Assembly: GCF_000321225.1 (NCBI RefSeq)
Contig: NW_004450460.1
Location: 2,181,387 to 2,245,386, forward strand
From: Odobenus rosmarus divergens
Lineage: Eukaryota; Chordata; Mammalia; Carnivora; Odobenidae
DNA: 64,000 bases
Direction: 5' to 3'
Part shown: positions 37,040-47,280 of the stretch, one piece after another
Layout of the letters: each line of letters starts with the position of its first letter
How positions within the stretch are numbered: position 1 is the first letter of the stretch
Made by a program: the position numbers and the translations under genes
Notes under the pieces: model-generated
What the model saw: only the letters and a program-made list of their open reading frames with translations
Databases searched by the model: none
Told to the model about the DNA's origin: nothing

Positions 37040-37560
37040 GGCCCATCACTCCATGAACACTCCAGGCCTCCAGGCCTTTGCAGCGCCTGTGCCCTCTGCC
37101 CAGAACTCCTCTCCCAGTTAGTCCTCGTGGTGTGTGCCCCTCCCTTGTAAAGCTCAGATGTCACCTGCTGGGGGGCTGGCACAGCCTGCTTTAGACAGTA
37201 GCCCCCCGCCCTCTGCCCTGACACAGGGGCTCAGCTCCACTTACTGGTGACATGACCACCTCTGCTGTGGATCACTTAGCACGTTTCACTACGTCACCTC
37301 CCACGACAGAGGCAGCTCCTGCAAGCAGGGACTGACTGGGTCCCTTTCATTCACCGCCCTGTCTCTGGTGCCCAGAGTGGTGTGTGGCACGCTGGAGGCC
37401 CTTGGAATAGTTGCCGACCGGGTACCTCTGCCTGGATGGCCGCCGGAGCCCCTTGCTGACCCTTGCCTCCCTCCCCACCCAGCAGCCTCAGCACGCTTTT
37501 TAAAATTGCTGCAACTTCTGTCACCCCAGGGGCTCCCCACTGCCTACAGATAAAATCCAA
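37040..37560 (+). repeat. L2 LINE 3' region
   Basis: 'ggcctttgcagcgcctgtgc' with following 'cctctgcccagaact', 'gctcagatgtcacctgctgg', 'ctcctgcaagcagggactga' and 'gctccccactgcctacagat' correspond to successive L2 consensus words (…ggcctttgcacttgctgttccctctgcc…gctcaaatgtcacct…gagggcagggac…). Order is partly rearranged, so this may be two L2 pieces. Confidence 0.65.
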
Positions 37561-37729
37561 CCTTTGACTCCAGCTCATCGGACCCAGGAAGGTCCAGAAG
37601 ACCGGAGGAAAAGAACAGGGAGTGGGGAGGCCAGGCAGCCACACCCCAAAAGGCACTGTTAGGTGCCTGTTAGCCAGGCCGGCCGAGGGCCCCCCAGAGC
37701 CAGAAGACACCCCCAGGCAGCCCCCTCGC

Positions 37730-37970
37730 CCCACTCTCGGCCTCATTCAGACCCTCCAGCTCAGACACACTCACTGTCCCCCCTGTGCACATGGAGCCCT
37801 CCCCTCCTGCAGCTCCCTTGCCCACCCCTGCCTGGGGCGGCCCATTCCCAGCCTCTGCCTAGTTAAAGCCTCTACAATCTGTCCCCAGCCCAGTCTGCAT
37901 GAAGTTGCCATGTGGCTAGAGCCTAGCACAGTGCCTGGCTTGCAGCATGCGCTCAGTTAGTGTCTGGGGG
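37730..37970 (+). repeat. L2/MIR 3'-end fragment
   Basis: Ends with 'gcctagcacagtgcctggct' and 'gcagcatgcgctcagttagt', the shared 3' words of L2/MIR (…cctagcacagtgcctggcacatagtaggcgctcaata…). Confidence 0.65.
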
Positions 37971-38004
37971 AGCCTGAAGAAGACACATCGTCTGAGCCCC
38001 TGAC

Positions 38005-38275
38005 GTTCACTGCACGCCTGTTGTGTGTGCCTGGCGCAGGGCTCCACACTTTGTGCGTGTGAGCTCACATTCCCCTCCTGCAGCCCGGGGAGCCTGGCTC
38101 CCCTCCCCATCTCATGCCTGCCTTCCAAGAGACAGGCTAGGGCAATGCAGCCCTGCTGAGGTCAGTGACTCGCCGTCCGGTAACTTGCTCCATGCCTCAG
38201 TTTCCTCCTCAAACGGGGAACATGGCGGGGCTGCATTGGTAATATCTCGCTGAACTGTGCTCAGCTCGTGCCATT
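38005..38275 (-). repeat. MIR-like fragment
   Basis: 'gttgtgtgtgcctggcgcag' (as in 'tgtgccaggcactgtgc') and 'catgcctcagtttcctcctc' are MIR words. Their relative orientation is mixed, so exact limits and strand are uncertain. Confidence 0.4.
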
Positions 38276-40221
38276 AGGGCCCCAAGACTGGTTGGCCTGG
38301 TTGTGGCTGTAGTATTAGTACTATCATCATCATCATCATCATTATGGATCCCCACACGTGTGCTGGCTGCCAGTCTGCTCCCAGGTGCTCTGGGCTTGGG
38401 CAGGGCCTGGGCATCCGTAGAGGAAAGGGCCCATTCTGACAGCAGGGCGCATGCCCATTCTCACCGTCACGAGTACAGATGAGAAGAGAGTTGGGGACCA
38501 CCAGAGGTTATTGTATCCCTAATATCCTCTTATGACGACCACAGGGCACCAAAGGCAGGAAACGGAGACCCACCGAGGGAAAGAAGGGCTTGCCGGGTCC
38601 ACGTGTGCAACGGGGTCACACGGTGGCTCCAAATCCGATGCTTTTTCCCTGTGCCTCGAGGGCAACCTCTAGGTATCTGCTAGCAGCTCCTGCTGGGGCA
38701 CAGGGGGGCATCTCTAAAAACGATAGCATTGTTCACCTTCCCATGGGGAGGCAGCACTCGCCCTGCTTTGGAGAAAGCCACCCTTGGGTGACAGCAGGAA
38801 GCGGGGAGGGACAGCTGGGCTGCACCCCTGGCTCTCATGCCGGGGCTGTGTGCAGAGCAGGGCACAGCTGTGCTTGGGGACTGTGAGGTGCCCCTCTCCT
38901 GCCAGATTCAGGTAGAGCGCAGGGGACTCTGCCAGGGGCCGGGCCCAGCAGCCCCCACTCGTGCCTCCACTGCCATCATGCTTCCTCCCCCTCGCCCCCG
39001 CTGTGGTCACACGGCGGGGCGGGGGGTGGGGGGTGGTGGGACAGGAGAGGCTTGAAGCCTGATGTCAGGTCCAAGCAGGCCTAATTCCCACGTTGTAATC
39101 AGGCTGATAGCAAGCTGGAGGGGGGCCAGGCCCCCCGACTCTCACTGCTGGGGCATTTCTCAGTGACCTGTCCAGCCCCATTTCCCTCCTCCAGGCCCTT
39201 TTAGGCACTTGGGGGGGAGGCGAAGTTAATTACATCTAGATGCATCTTCAGACTCAAGGGTTGAGCCCAGCCTTTGTCCCTGAGCCATCGGGGACGTTCG
39301 GTGTTGCCTACAGCCCCAAAACGGTTAACTTAAATACACCACCAGGCCCCTGCTTCTCCTGGCCCAAGGCACCAGCACAAATACTGCCAGCCGTCAGTTT
39401 GTGCTACTTCACGTCATCCTTTCCATTGTAAGCCATAATTTTCAGAGGTTTATAGGTCAGCTATAAAAAAATAAAATAAAATAAACCTCCTCTTTTCGAC
39501 TGAAAGGGAGTACTTTGAAACCAGAAGGCTGGTGGGTGCATGCGCCTGCATGCGACCTCGAGTTCCTCCTCAGCCGGAGCCCACCCCTCCCCACCCCTCC
39601 CCACCCCTCCCTGGCCCGTGGCGCCTCCCCTCCCCCCTCCTTCGCAGGCCTTTGGGCCGCCCCTCCCCCACTGCGAGCGCAAACAGGCCCGGAACCCGTC
39701 AGGGGGTCTTCTGGCCGGACCCCGGTGGACCCTGGCCCACGAAGCTGGGAACCCCAGAGCCATTGGGGCTCCACCCTGTGCGAGGCTTGAAGAGTTGAAA
39801 GCCCTGGTTCCCAGGAGGCGCGGCGGCAGTCAGCAGGGGGGAAATGGGCGTTGGCCCAGCCCCCACAAGTGCCCACCTGAGCCCCATCGGGGCTCAGCCC
39901 AGGGCGGCTGGAGTGTGGGTGGCTTCCCTGGAACAGGGGAAGCAGTGAGCCCCCCACCCCGAGTCTCGACGCACAGCCCCGCACGTGAGGGGGGCGGGAG
40001 GGAGGGGTGACAGAGAGGGCGGGGCCGCTCATCCCTAAGTTAGGGGCCTGCAGCAGGTGGTGGTGGGCCTGTCCTACCAGGAGAAAGTCCCTGTCGCTTT
40101 GGGACGGGTGGCCTAGAAAGAAGCTGGGCTGCCCCCTGTGTCCACTGTCCTATCTCCCTAACTTCTGGGGGTGCCAGAGAAGGAGGCTGGAGGCAGTTCA
40201 CGCACACACGGAGCTGACTTG

Positions 40222-40916
40222 CAGCGTTTTTCGGCCTCTTTATTTAGAACCCGGCGGACGAGGGGCCGGGGCAGTGGTGCAGACGGCTCAGGAACCATGT
40301 TAACAAATTTGTCTTCAAGTTTAAAATAATCATAATAATGAAAAGAGACAGCGAAAGCGCGAAGAGAACTGCTAGCTAGATGGGCTTGTACGGCAGCTAC
40401 AGCTTGTGAGCGACCCCCTCCCCCCAGAGTCCGCTATAAAAATAAATTTACATTTGTCGATAACCAGATGCGGTGACGTGCCTTTGGCATAACCAATAAC
40501 CGAGCTATCGCGTGGCAGAGCGGCCCACGCCTCGACATAAATAGAAAATATAAGTTAGTATAACTTTAAAAACTTTTTGTACAAATATACATGTTTTTTT
40601 CTTTTTTCCTTTTTTTTTTCTTTTTTCATTTTTTTGCACTGAGTTTCAGCAGAGATTAAACATTTTATATAAATGACTCTTAAAGCTTTACACCTTGGGA
40701 CCAGTGTACTCCTCGTGCAGAATACATTTAGATATAAAAGACGTTATTAATACATTGCACAGTTTTTTTTTTTTTTTAAATTTTAAACACGAAACCGAAC
40801 GCTGCTCGGTGGCAGCTGCCGCCGGTTGCTGCTACATGGACGGTCCCAGCCGAGGCCCCGCGCTCCTGTCCTGTCCGCTGCCCAGCGGGCTCCCTCAGGG
40901 CTCTTTACGCGCGACG
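40222..40916 (-). other. CDKN1C: CDKN1C last exon (3'UTR)
   Basis: On the minus strand the acceptor 'ctcccgcag' ends at 40917 and is followed by 'cgtcgcgcgtaaagagccc', matching the start of the noncoding last exon of CDKN1C. The rest closely resembles the human 3'UTR as I recall it, including the 'gtattaataacgtcttttat' block, a long A-rich tract (T-rich on plus, 40594-40635), and the final 'gggttctaaataaagaggcc'. A 107-nt intron (40917-41023) separates it from the stop-codon exon, so splicing happens one base after TGA. The 3' end at about 40222 is inferred from the signal. Confidence 0.88.
40239..40244 (-). terminator. CDKN1C: CDKN1C poly(A) signal AATAAA
   Basis: TTTATT on plus reads AATAAA on minus, in the context 'ttctaaataaagaggccg', the same context as the human CDKN1C mRNA end as I recall it. 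Confidence 0.85.
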
Positions 40917-41024
40917 CTGCGGGAGAGAGGCGCGGTGAGCGACAGCAGACAGACAGACAGGGTGGCCACGAGGACCCCGCAGGGCGACCCCTCCCCGCCC
41001 AGCGCGCGCGGGGCGGTACCCACC

Positions 41025-41158
41025 TCATCGCAGCCGCTTGCGCGGGGTCTGCTCCGCCGAGCCTACGGCTGGAGCGGCGCCTGGGGCGGCGCATCCCGCG
41101 GGAACCTCGTTCGACGCCTTGGCCTCGGGCGCGGGTCTCTTGCGCTTGGCGAAGAAAT
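41025..41158 (-). CDS. CDKN1C: CDKN1C final coding exon (PCNA-binding/NLS C-terminus)
   Basis: The acceptor ends 'gcccgcag' at 41159. The exon opens in phase 2, completing Asp220 from G|AT, and ends with TGA at 41025-41027. It encodes residues 220-263: [14 protein letters not shown], a variable Ala/Gly/Pro segment, and the terminus [17 protein letters not shown] completes the PCNA-binding motif with preceding GPLIS and carries the basic nuclear localisation signal; in human, missense changes in this motif cause IMAGe syndrome. Here it is intact. The Thr in QTPRKR corresponds to the human CDK2 phosphorylation site linked to Skp2-mediated turnover. One base after the stop comes a donor (G|GTGGGT), giving an intron in the 3'UTR. 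Confidence 0.96.
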
Positions 41159-41657
41159 CTGCGGGCGACAGCGCGCACAGCCGGTCAGGGCGGGGTCGGC
41201 AGGGGAACCCAAGAGGGGGCCGGGGTGGGGGCGCCGTCCCCGCCCGCGCCGAGGTCCGCGGCGGGTCAGCTTTGTTTACGTCGCCCGCGCAATGTGCTGT
41301 GTAAGCATTTCTCCTTGTCCCGCGGCCAAGCCCCCCGGGGCTGCCGCCGCGCTTAACCCCCTCCGCGCCGCGCCCGCCGCGCCCGCCGCGCCCGGGGAGG
41401 GGCTCCCGCGGCCAGAGCGAGGATCGCGCGCCCAGGGGGCCCGAGCGCGCGCTCTCCCATCCCTCCCGCGCCAGCCGCTCGGGAGCACAACAACAAGGCG
41501 GGACGGGGTGCGGGCGCAGCCGCGCCCAGCGCGCTGCTGGCCCTTTAATGCCACGGGAGGAGGCGGGGACCAAGTGAGGCCCCCGAGGCCGGGGGAGCCC
41601 GGCCGGCCGGACAAAGCAGGGCCGGGCCGGGCCGGGGCGGGGCCGCGCGGGACTCAC
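41159..41657 (-). other. CDKN1C: CDKN1C intron between coding exons
   Basis: 499 nt, GT (41656-41657) to AG (41159-41160) on minus, very GC-rich. An open plus-strand frame (40695-41666) runs through it and the 3'UTR, but it is antisense noise. Confidence 0.9.
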
Positions 41658-42315
41658 CGGAGATGAGAGGCCCGGGCAGCTTCTTGATCGCGGCGCCTCC
41701 CGCGGCGGCGGTGGTGGCAACAGCCCCTCCAGCGGCGGCGGCGGCGGCATTGGTGGCGGCGGCGGCGGCGCTACCGGTGGCAGCAGCAGTGCCCGGCGCG
41801 GGGCGCCCCGACATCCCTGAGTGCAGCGGCTCGGCGAGGGGCTCCTGGCTGCGCGGCGGCGGGACCGCCTCCTGCTCATCGCTCTCCTGCGGCGCCGCGG
41901 CTGGGGCCGGGGCGGGAGCCACCACCGGGCCGCCGGACGGCGGCGCCGGCGCCTCCCCGAGGCCGTCGAGGGGCTCATCGGCCGGCGGCGCGGGGGGCGG
42001 GCTATCGCCTGCGCCCTCCGGGCGGGGCCGGGGCGCCAGGAGCAGGCGGCAGCGCCCCACCTGCACCGTCTCGCGGTAGAAGGCGGGCACGGAGTCGCTG
42101 TCCACCTCGGTCCACTGCAGACGCCCGGGGCCGCGCAGTGGCACGTCCTGCTGGAAGTTGTAGTCCCAGCGGCGCTGGTCCTCGGCACTCAGCTCGGCCA
42201 GGCGGATCTGCAGCTCACGGCTCAGCTCCTCGTGGTCCACCGGCCCGAAGAGGCTGCGGCAGGCGCTGGTGCGCGCGAACAGGGGAAAGGTGCGGCGGGC
42301 GACAAGGCGCTCCAT
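41658..42315 (-). CDS. CDKN1C: CDKN1C (p57KIP2) main coding exon
   Basis: p57KIP2 is a nuclear CIP/KIP inhibitor of G1 cyclin-CDK complexes and a restrainer of fetal growth, maternally expressed in human and mouse. With the next exon it gives 263 residues; the human short form has 305. Start ATG 42313-42315 ([10 protein letters not shown]). Residues 20-24, RSLFG, bind cyclin; the kinase-inhibitory domain (about 20-90, with [23 protein letters not shown] and [12 protein letters not shown]) is nearly identical to human. Then come a Pro-rich linker, a very short PAPA stretch (residues 133-142), alanine tracts (177-208), and KKLPGPLIS, the first half of the PCNA motif. Donor 'ccg|gtgagtcc' follows 41658, phase 1. 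The codon at the place of the upstream human start (11 codons before) reads AGG, so I use MERL. Frame, splice sites and homology agree. Confidence 0.97.
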
Positions 42316-42325
42316 TGCCAATGCG

Positions 42326-42511
42326 CTGCGGAGACACACGTCGAACCTGGCCCGGGACAGCGCGGGCCGGGGCCACGGGAGAAGAGAGGAGAGGAAGAGG
42401 AGGAGGAGGAAGAGAGGAGAGGAGGGCGGAGGCCGGGCGCAAGTGAGACCCCGCGCAGTCGGAGTCTGCATTTGCAAAGGGACGCGGCGGGAGGGCGGGC
42501 GCGGCGGCTAC
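42326..42511 (-). other. CDKN1C: Possible CDKN1C 5'UTR intron
   Basis: A good donor 'gccag|gtagcc' (last exon base 42512) and an acceptor 'gtgtctccgcag' (AG at 42326-42327) would excise 186 nt just upstream of the MERL start. The acceptor equals the position used by human transcripts that start translation at the downstream Met, as I recall. Splicing would remove an upstream in-frame ATG at 42469-42471 that otherwise continues open into the CDS. Confidence 0.5.
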
Positions 42512-42650
42512 CTGGCTGTCGGGCCCTGGGCTGCTCCTGAGTCTCGCTTGCGGTGTCGTCCGGCCGGCGGCCGCGCCCCCTCAGTGCCTGTCCTCGCCCG
42601 CTCGGCTCGTTCGGGCCTGGTTGGCACCTACCGAGCGCAGAGCACTTGGC
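42512..42650 (-). other. CDKN1C: CDKN1C 5'UTR, first exon (approximate)
   Basis: Sequence between the inferred start site (about 30 nt from the TATA box) and the putative 5'UTR donor. GC-rich; no conserved frame. Confidence 0.5.
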
Positions 42651-42679
42651 CTGTGAAACGCCCAGCCCTCGCGCGCCCC

Positions 42680-42685
42680 TTTATA
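42680..42685 (-). promoter_or_regulatory. CDKN1C: CDKN1C TATA box
   Basis: TTTATA on plus reads TATAAA on minus in 'cgcgtataaaggggcgc', about 365 bp upstream of the start codon and inside the CpG island. The transcription start should fall near 42650. Confidence 0.75.
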
Positions 42686-42709
42686 CGCGAGGGTCCCACC
42701 CCCCCCCCC

Positions 42710-42803
42710 GCGCGGGGGCCCCGCGGCGATTAGCATAATGTAGTATTTTCAGTTTCAACAACACCGCGGCGATTGGCCCGCGCCGGTCTGCCCCCGCCCC
42801 GCT
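42710..42803 (-). repeat. Promoter direct repeat, copy 1
   Basis: 94 bp identical, base for base, to 42895-42988 (period 185 bp). It starts with GCGCGGGGGCCCCGCGG, a self-complementary hairpin next to a C-run, includes 'taatgtagtattttcagttt', and carries one CCAAT box. Similarity continues to 42817/43002 with two mismatches. Confidence 0.97.
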
Positions 42804-42894
42804 CGCAGCCCGGCCCCGTCGTGACCCTCCTTGACCTGCGTGATGTCAGTGCCTGACTCAGCCCAGTATCCCCGCCGGCCCCCCCCCCCCCCCC

Positions 42895-42988
42895 GCGCGG
42901 GGGCCCCGCGGCGATTAGCATAATGTAGTATTTTCAGTTTCAACAACACCGCGGCGATTGGCCCGCGCCGGTCTGCCCCCGCCCCGCT
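42895..42988 (-). repeat. Promoter direct repeat, copy 2
   Basis: Identical to copy 1. It is preceded by a C16 run (42879-42894) where copy 1 has a C11 run (42699-42709). Confidence 0.97.
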
Positions 42989-45900
42989 GGCGGCCCGGCC
43001 CCCGCGCGCCGCCCATTGGCCGCGTGCACACACCCACCCGAGGGCGGGGCGGGGCGCGCGGGCCGATTGGCGGGGCGCGGGCCGCGCGCGGCAGCGGGCG
43101 GGGGGCGGTGAGCGGGGCGGGGCCCGAGTTAAAGGGCGCTGCGGGCGGTAACGTGACACCGCGGCGCCCCGCCCCCTCGCCCCATCCCCCCCCTCCCGCC
43201 CCCCTCCGGCTCCTTTGTCTGCTGGCGGGGGCTGCGAGGCGGCGGCGGCGGTGGCGCGGGCGCCCCCTCGGCCGGCGCGCCCTCATCGGCGCGGCGGGGC
43301 CCGGCGTCCGGGCAGTTCCGACTCGCCCCCCGGGGGCGCCAGCCCCGCCGCCGGTGCTCACCATTGGGCCTCCAGCGCCAGCTGAAGGGGCTTGAACCAG
43401 CCGCGGGCATCTCGTCCCTAGCTGGAGCGAGACGGGGTCTTCGGCTGCCCCCGCGCGGCCTGCGGCGCCTGGGGCTTAAGTCCCTGGCGGGGTTACGCGC
43501 ACCTGGAGCCCTAACACACCTGCTGGCCCTAAGGCCCTCGAACCACTCTTCCCGCCCCCCCACCACAGGGCGAAGTCTCAGACACCTTGAAGAGCCGGCC
43601 CTCAGCCCCTGGAGTCCTGAGCCAGATCTGGGAGCCTGCCCAGCCCTGCTCAGTGGATGGGAAACAGGCGGAGCCCGTCCGGGGCTATGCCCACCACGTC
43701 GTGGACCAGGTGCCCGGCACCTCTCAGGCTTCGGCCACACAATGCCAGAGGTCTGAGTGCCCAGACTGGCTGGAGGCTGTTATCCCTGGATGGGGTATTG
43801 GATGGGTCACTAGAGGCTTCTCCAGTGGGGTGGGTCTGGCCCGGCCTAGCCTAGGGTCTTGACTGGGTATACTGATCCTCTGGGCCAGCTTTATCCCCCA
43901 TCACACAGGGAACCCCCAGGTGGGAGGTGGGGGTGAGCGGTGGGCAGCTCCGCTCTAGCTGCTGTAGTTGTACCTGTCCCACCGTCCTGGAAGGCTAGCA
44001 CCCCCTCATCCTGCCCAAGAAATATTGTTGGTTGTTGGGAGAAAACACACCCTGAGAATGATGGGGCATGCGAGCCAGAGGGCCCTACTCCAGCTGTCAG
44101 GGGAAAGGGAAGGACCTGCCAGAACCCAGACCCCTTCTCCCCCACACGCTGGGCCTTGCCACAGCCCCAGGTCCTCCCTGGAGGCTCTCACCCAGCAGGG
44201 CCAGGCCATGGGAGACCATTACTTTCTGCAGCTTTCCCTTTGGCCCAGCCTGTTGTGGGGCGGGGAGCCTAGGAACTGCCTGCAGCCACCCCACCCCGAC
44301 CCCAGCCCAAGCTAAAAGCAGCCCTGGGCTGGGGGAGTGGGCAGGGTCAGGCACCTGTTGGAGGGTCCAGCAGAGCCCTGAGCTGTCAGCCCCTGTCCCG
44401 GGTGAGCCCATGAGCCCAGCGAGAAAAATAAGGCTGACCCGACCCCAACCAGACTGCCTCCCCACAGGGTCAGGGTGGGTTCCAGGACTCCCCAGGGACG
44501 GGACAGTGTGATAGTGTGCAAATTTGTCCTGGAGGAGGTATCCTGGGTCCAGGGGAGGCGAGGGTTGAAGTGAGGGGATGAGACCCAAACAGGAGTGGGC
44601 ATTGGCGCAGGGGGGGGGGGGGGGGACAGGGTAGGGTGCTGGGGTCTTGATAGGAGGACCAAGCGATGGTTCATGATTGGTTTTTATTCTGTTCTGTGCA
44701 CTGCATTCCACATTTCCCGCAAGCATTGAGATGTTACAATTTTGTATCTTCAGGAACGTAAAGAGGAACTGAGAAAGATCCCCCAAGCTCTGTGGTCTCC
44801 TCACACCAGGCTGACGTCACCTGGCCTGGGGCTAGAAGGAGGCAGGCCTGGCCCAGCCCTGGTGCCAAGGTCACACCAGCTTCCCCAGGGCCACAGCCGG
44901 TAGTGACCACAGAATGTGGAACCAGGTGGCCCCCAGGATTTCCAGAGAGGTCCGGATGCCCTGGCTCCAGCTATCCAGGAGGGCAGGCTGGGGAAGTAGC
45001 CCACCCCCAGGCCAGATTCAGCCTCCAGGCCGGCTCCCTTCCTTAAGGAAGGAAGCCACCCCACTCCCAGCGCCTGCTCCAGACACCCAGGGGAGTCCGA
45101 GCTCTCCTCCCTAGCAGGGACTGCCTGGTGCTATGCACACCTGTCTGCCCTCGGCTCCCTAAGGGCAGAGGACCTAGTAGGTGCTTCATAAATGAGCAGG
45201 AGCCGAGCCTGCACCAGGCCCCTGCGTGACCCTGCCCTCCCCCAGCACTGTCCAGGTCAGGGGGTGGGCTTAGAGGGCCATTCCCACTGCCTTTGGTGCC
45301 CACCCTGCCACCTCCATTGGGGCCAGTTGAGCTCAGACAGGTGGGTCCCAGGCCCCCTCCCAGTGATAAGCCTAACGGATTGTGACATTGAGTCCTGCCT
45401 CCAAGGACTGGGAGAGGCAGGCCCCCACACCTCGTGTCACACAGTGTGGCAATAGCGGCCCCTCTTCACTGGGGCCCAGCGCTGCCCAGGATAGCTTTCC
45501 TGCATCCCCTTGCTGGGCCTCACCTGTTGTGCAGGGAAGGGAGGGGGACGGAGCTGATAGCGGGAGCCTGGGGAAGCCACCAGGGCCACGCATGGTGGGG
45601 GAGGGAGCAAGGTTTGACTCACCCTCCTCCCGCTGCCTGGCTTTCTCTTCGCTTTCCCTCAGGGCTTTCTGCTTCTCTTTCTCCAAGGGCCGGGAGGACA
45701 CCTCCCCTCCTGGGCTTGTTAGGGCAGGGAGGTGACCTTCTCTGAGTATGTGACCCTGAATCCGGTCAAGGATGGTACCCATCGGCTCACTGACCTGCCG
45801 GTCCCAACAGTGGGGTTGGGTCCCTTCCCCCAAAAGCCGGGGACGGACCTGGGGGCAGACAGCTGAGGGGCTGGGGGCTGGAAGTCTGAGAGAAGGCCCA

Positions 45901-47164
45901 GGCCTCCACCCCAAGGGCCCCCCACCAAGTGTGCAAACTTCTGTCTGAGTACAATAACCAAGCTCTACTTTTGTAATTAAAAATATATTCCAAGGAGAAA
46001 AAGAAACAAAAGGAACAGTGTTTGTACTCTGTTGCAGCAGGCAGCAGAACCAGAGAAGGGGTACTGGCCCCGGCGAGCAGCAAGGAGAGGCGCCCGGGAT
46101 GCCCCAGCACCCTAAATCCTGCCCACTCAGGAGTGGGGGAGCCCAGCAGGCGCCTGGCCCCCTGCTGGCTTCTCCGGCGTACCTCTCTCTGAACTCACCA
46201 CCCAGTCCAGCGGAGGAGCGACCAAGCAAAAGCACTGTGTTCCCCAAACCATTTCCTCTTCCTCTGACTGAACAGAACAAAGACCACATTCCCAGCCCCT
46301 CGGCAGCTGGGGGGCCACACGTCCAGTGCTGGCCACAGACAGGAGAGCAGAAAGGCACCCACCCCCTCCCGCCCAGGGCCCATCCACACCAGCCAAGCTG
46401 TCCTGCCCCCTCCTGTCCCCGCTCTGCCAGACAGACGGGGGGTGGGGGGGGGTGGGGTCCAAGGAGGTACTCCTGGGGACAGCAGAGCCCCTGGGTGGCT
46501 GAAGCCCTGAATGACCCCAGGGAGCAGAGCCACGAGCTCCCTCTGCACACCCACCTGACCGAGATGGGAGTGAGAAATAAGGGTCGACTGCCACTAACAC
46601 GCAGGGGGCGGGGGGCTTGTCTGTCCCAACCGCCAGCGCTGCCCATCCCCGACTCCCCTGCATGGCATGGGCCTGTTTGGGGTGTCATTTTCTGGATGAG
46701 GAGACAGGCTTGGGCAGTTTGAAGAACTTGGTCCTGCTCCAGGGCTTAAGGCAGCTAACCCCCTAACCCAGGGCCTTGCGGGGCTGTTTCCCCTGGCAGT
46801 GCCCCCCAGTGCCAAGGGAGTGGGCCCCTTTTGCAGTCCAGGAAACTGAGGCTCGATGGGGAGACACTCTTGCCCAAGCGAGTGGCAGAGCTGGGCGGGC
46901 CGGGAGGCGCCGTCCTTGGCCACGTGCTGCCGCCTGGCGGCTGACTTCCACTCTGGGTGTCCCAAAGCCCCCTCCTTCTGGGGAGCCGTGTGGAGCTGCT
47001 TCTGGAAGCCCAGGAGGGCAGCCTGTGTCCTGGGGCCCGCCCCCGGCGTGCCCCCAGGGACCCTGCGAGGGGCGTCTGTCTGCAGGCCTCCCGGACTGCC
47101 CTGCAGGCGCCCAGGCACATTCCCCAGGCTGACAGCACCAGACACCTTGAGCCCGCCCTGCACC

Positions 47165-47280
47165 CGGGCGCAGCTCCTTGCCTCACTTAATCCTTCCAAG
47201 AACCCGTACAGGGAGGCATTTTGATGCCTGTTTTGCAAGGGAGAAACCAGAGGCTCAGAGAGGTCGAGCAAGCGCTCAGC
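47165..47280 (+). repeat. MIR fragment
   Basis: 'cacttaatccttccaagaac' followed by 'ggaggcattttgatgcctgt' and 'accagaggctcagagaggtc' is the MIR core in order. Confidence 0.7.

Larger units (their letters stand above)
36626..40220. other. Intergenic region 3' of CDKN1C with L2/MIR fragments
   Basis: 37040-37560 and 37730-37970 carry L2-type words (listed separately) and 38000-38275 a MIR-like piece. 38320-38345 is an (ATC)n microsatellite. 39575-39615 is a tandem of 'ccacccctcc'. 39460-39486 is an AAAAT repeat. No gene supported: the minus frame 39457-40032 and plus frame 39540-40010 are GC-rich noise. Confidence 0.5.
42699..43075 (-). promoter_or_regulatory. CDKN1C: CDKN1C proximal promoter with four CCAAT boxes
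   Basis: Upstream of the TATA box there are inverted CCAAT boxes (ATTGG on plus) at 42772-42776, 42957-42961, 43015-43019 and 43066-43070, with GC boxes between. The first two lie in the two copies of a duplicated 94-bp element. The DNA between the copies contains 'tgatgtca' (CRE-like) and 'tgactca' (AP-1) at 42840-42860. Confidence 0.65.
40840..43480. promoter_or_regulatory. CDKN1C: CpG island spanning CDKN1C
   Basis: CG-dense DNA covers the promoter, both coding exons and the intron and ends sharply near 43.5 kb. In mouse the Cdkn1c island is a secondary (somatic) differentially methylated region. Methylation state cannot be seen here. Confidence 0.9.

Noticed and set aside
40695..41666. 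323-codon plus-strand frame opposite CDKN1C
   Set aside because: Antisense shadow of the CDKN1C 3'UTR, last coding exon and intron in a stop-poor CpG island; the minus strand carries the conserved gene.
45372..46688. 438-codon minus-strand frame between CDKN1C and SLC22A18
   Set aside because: No recognisable domain, GC-rich composition and competing frames on both strands. It crosses MIR-like and AT-rich noncoding DNA, so it is probably chance.
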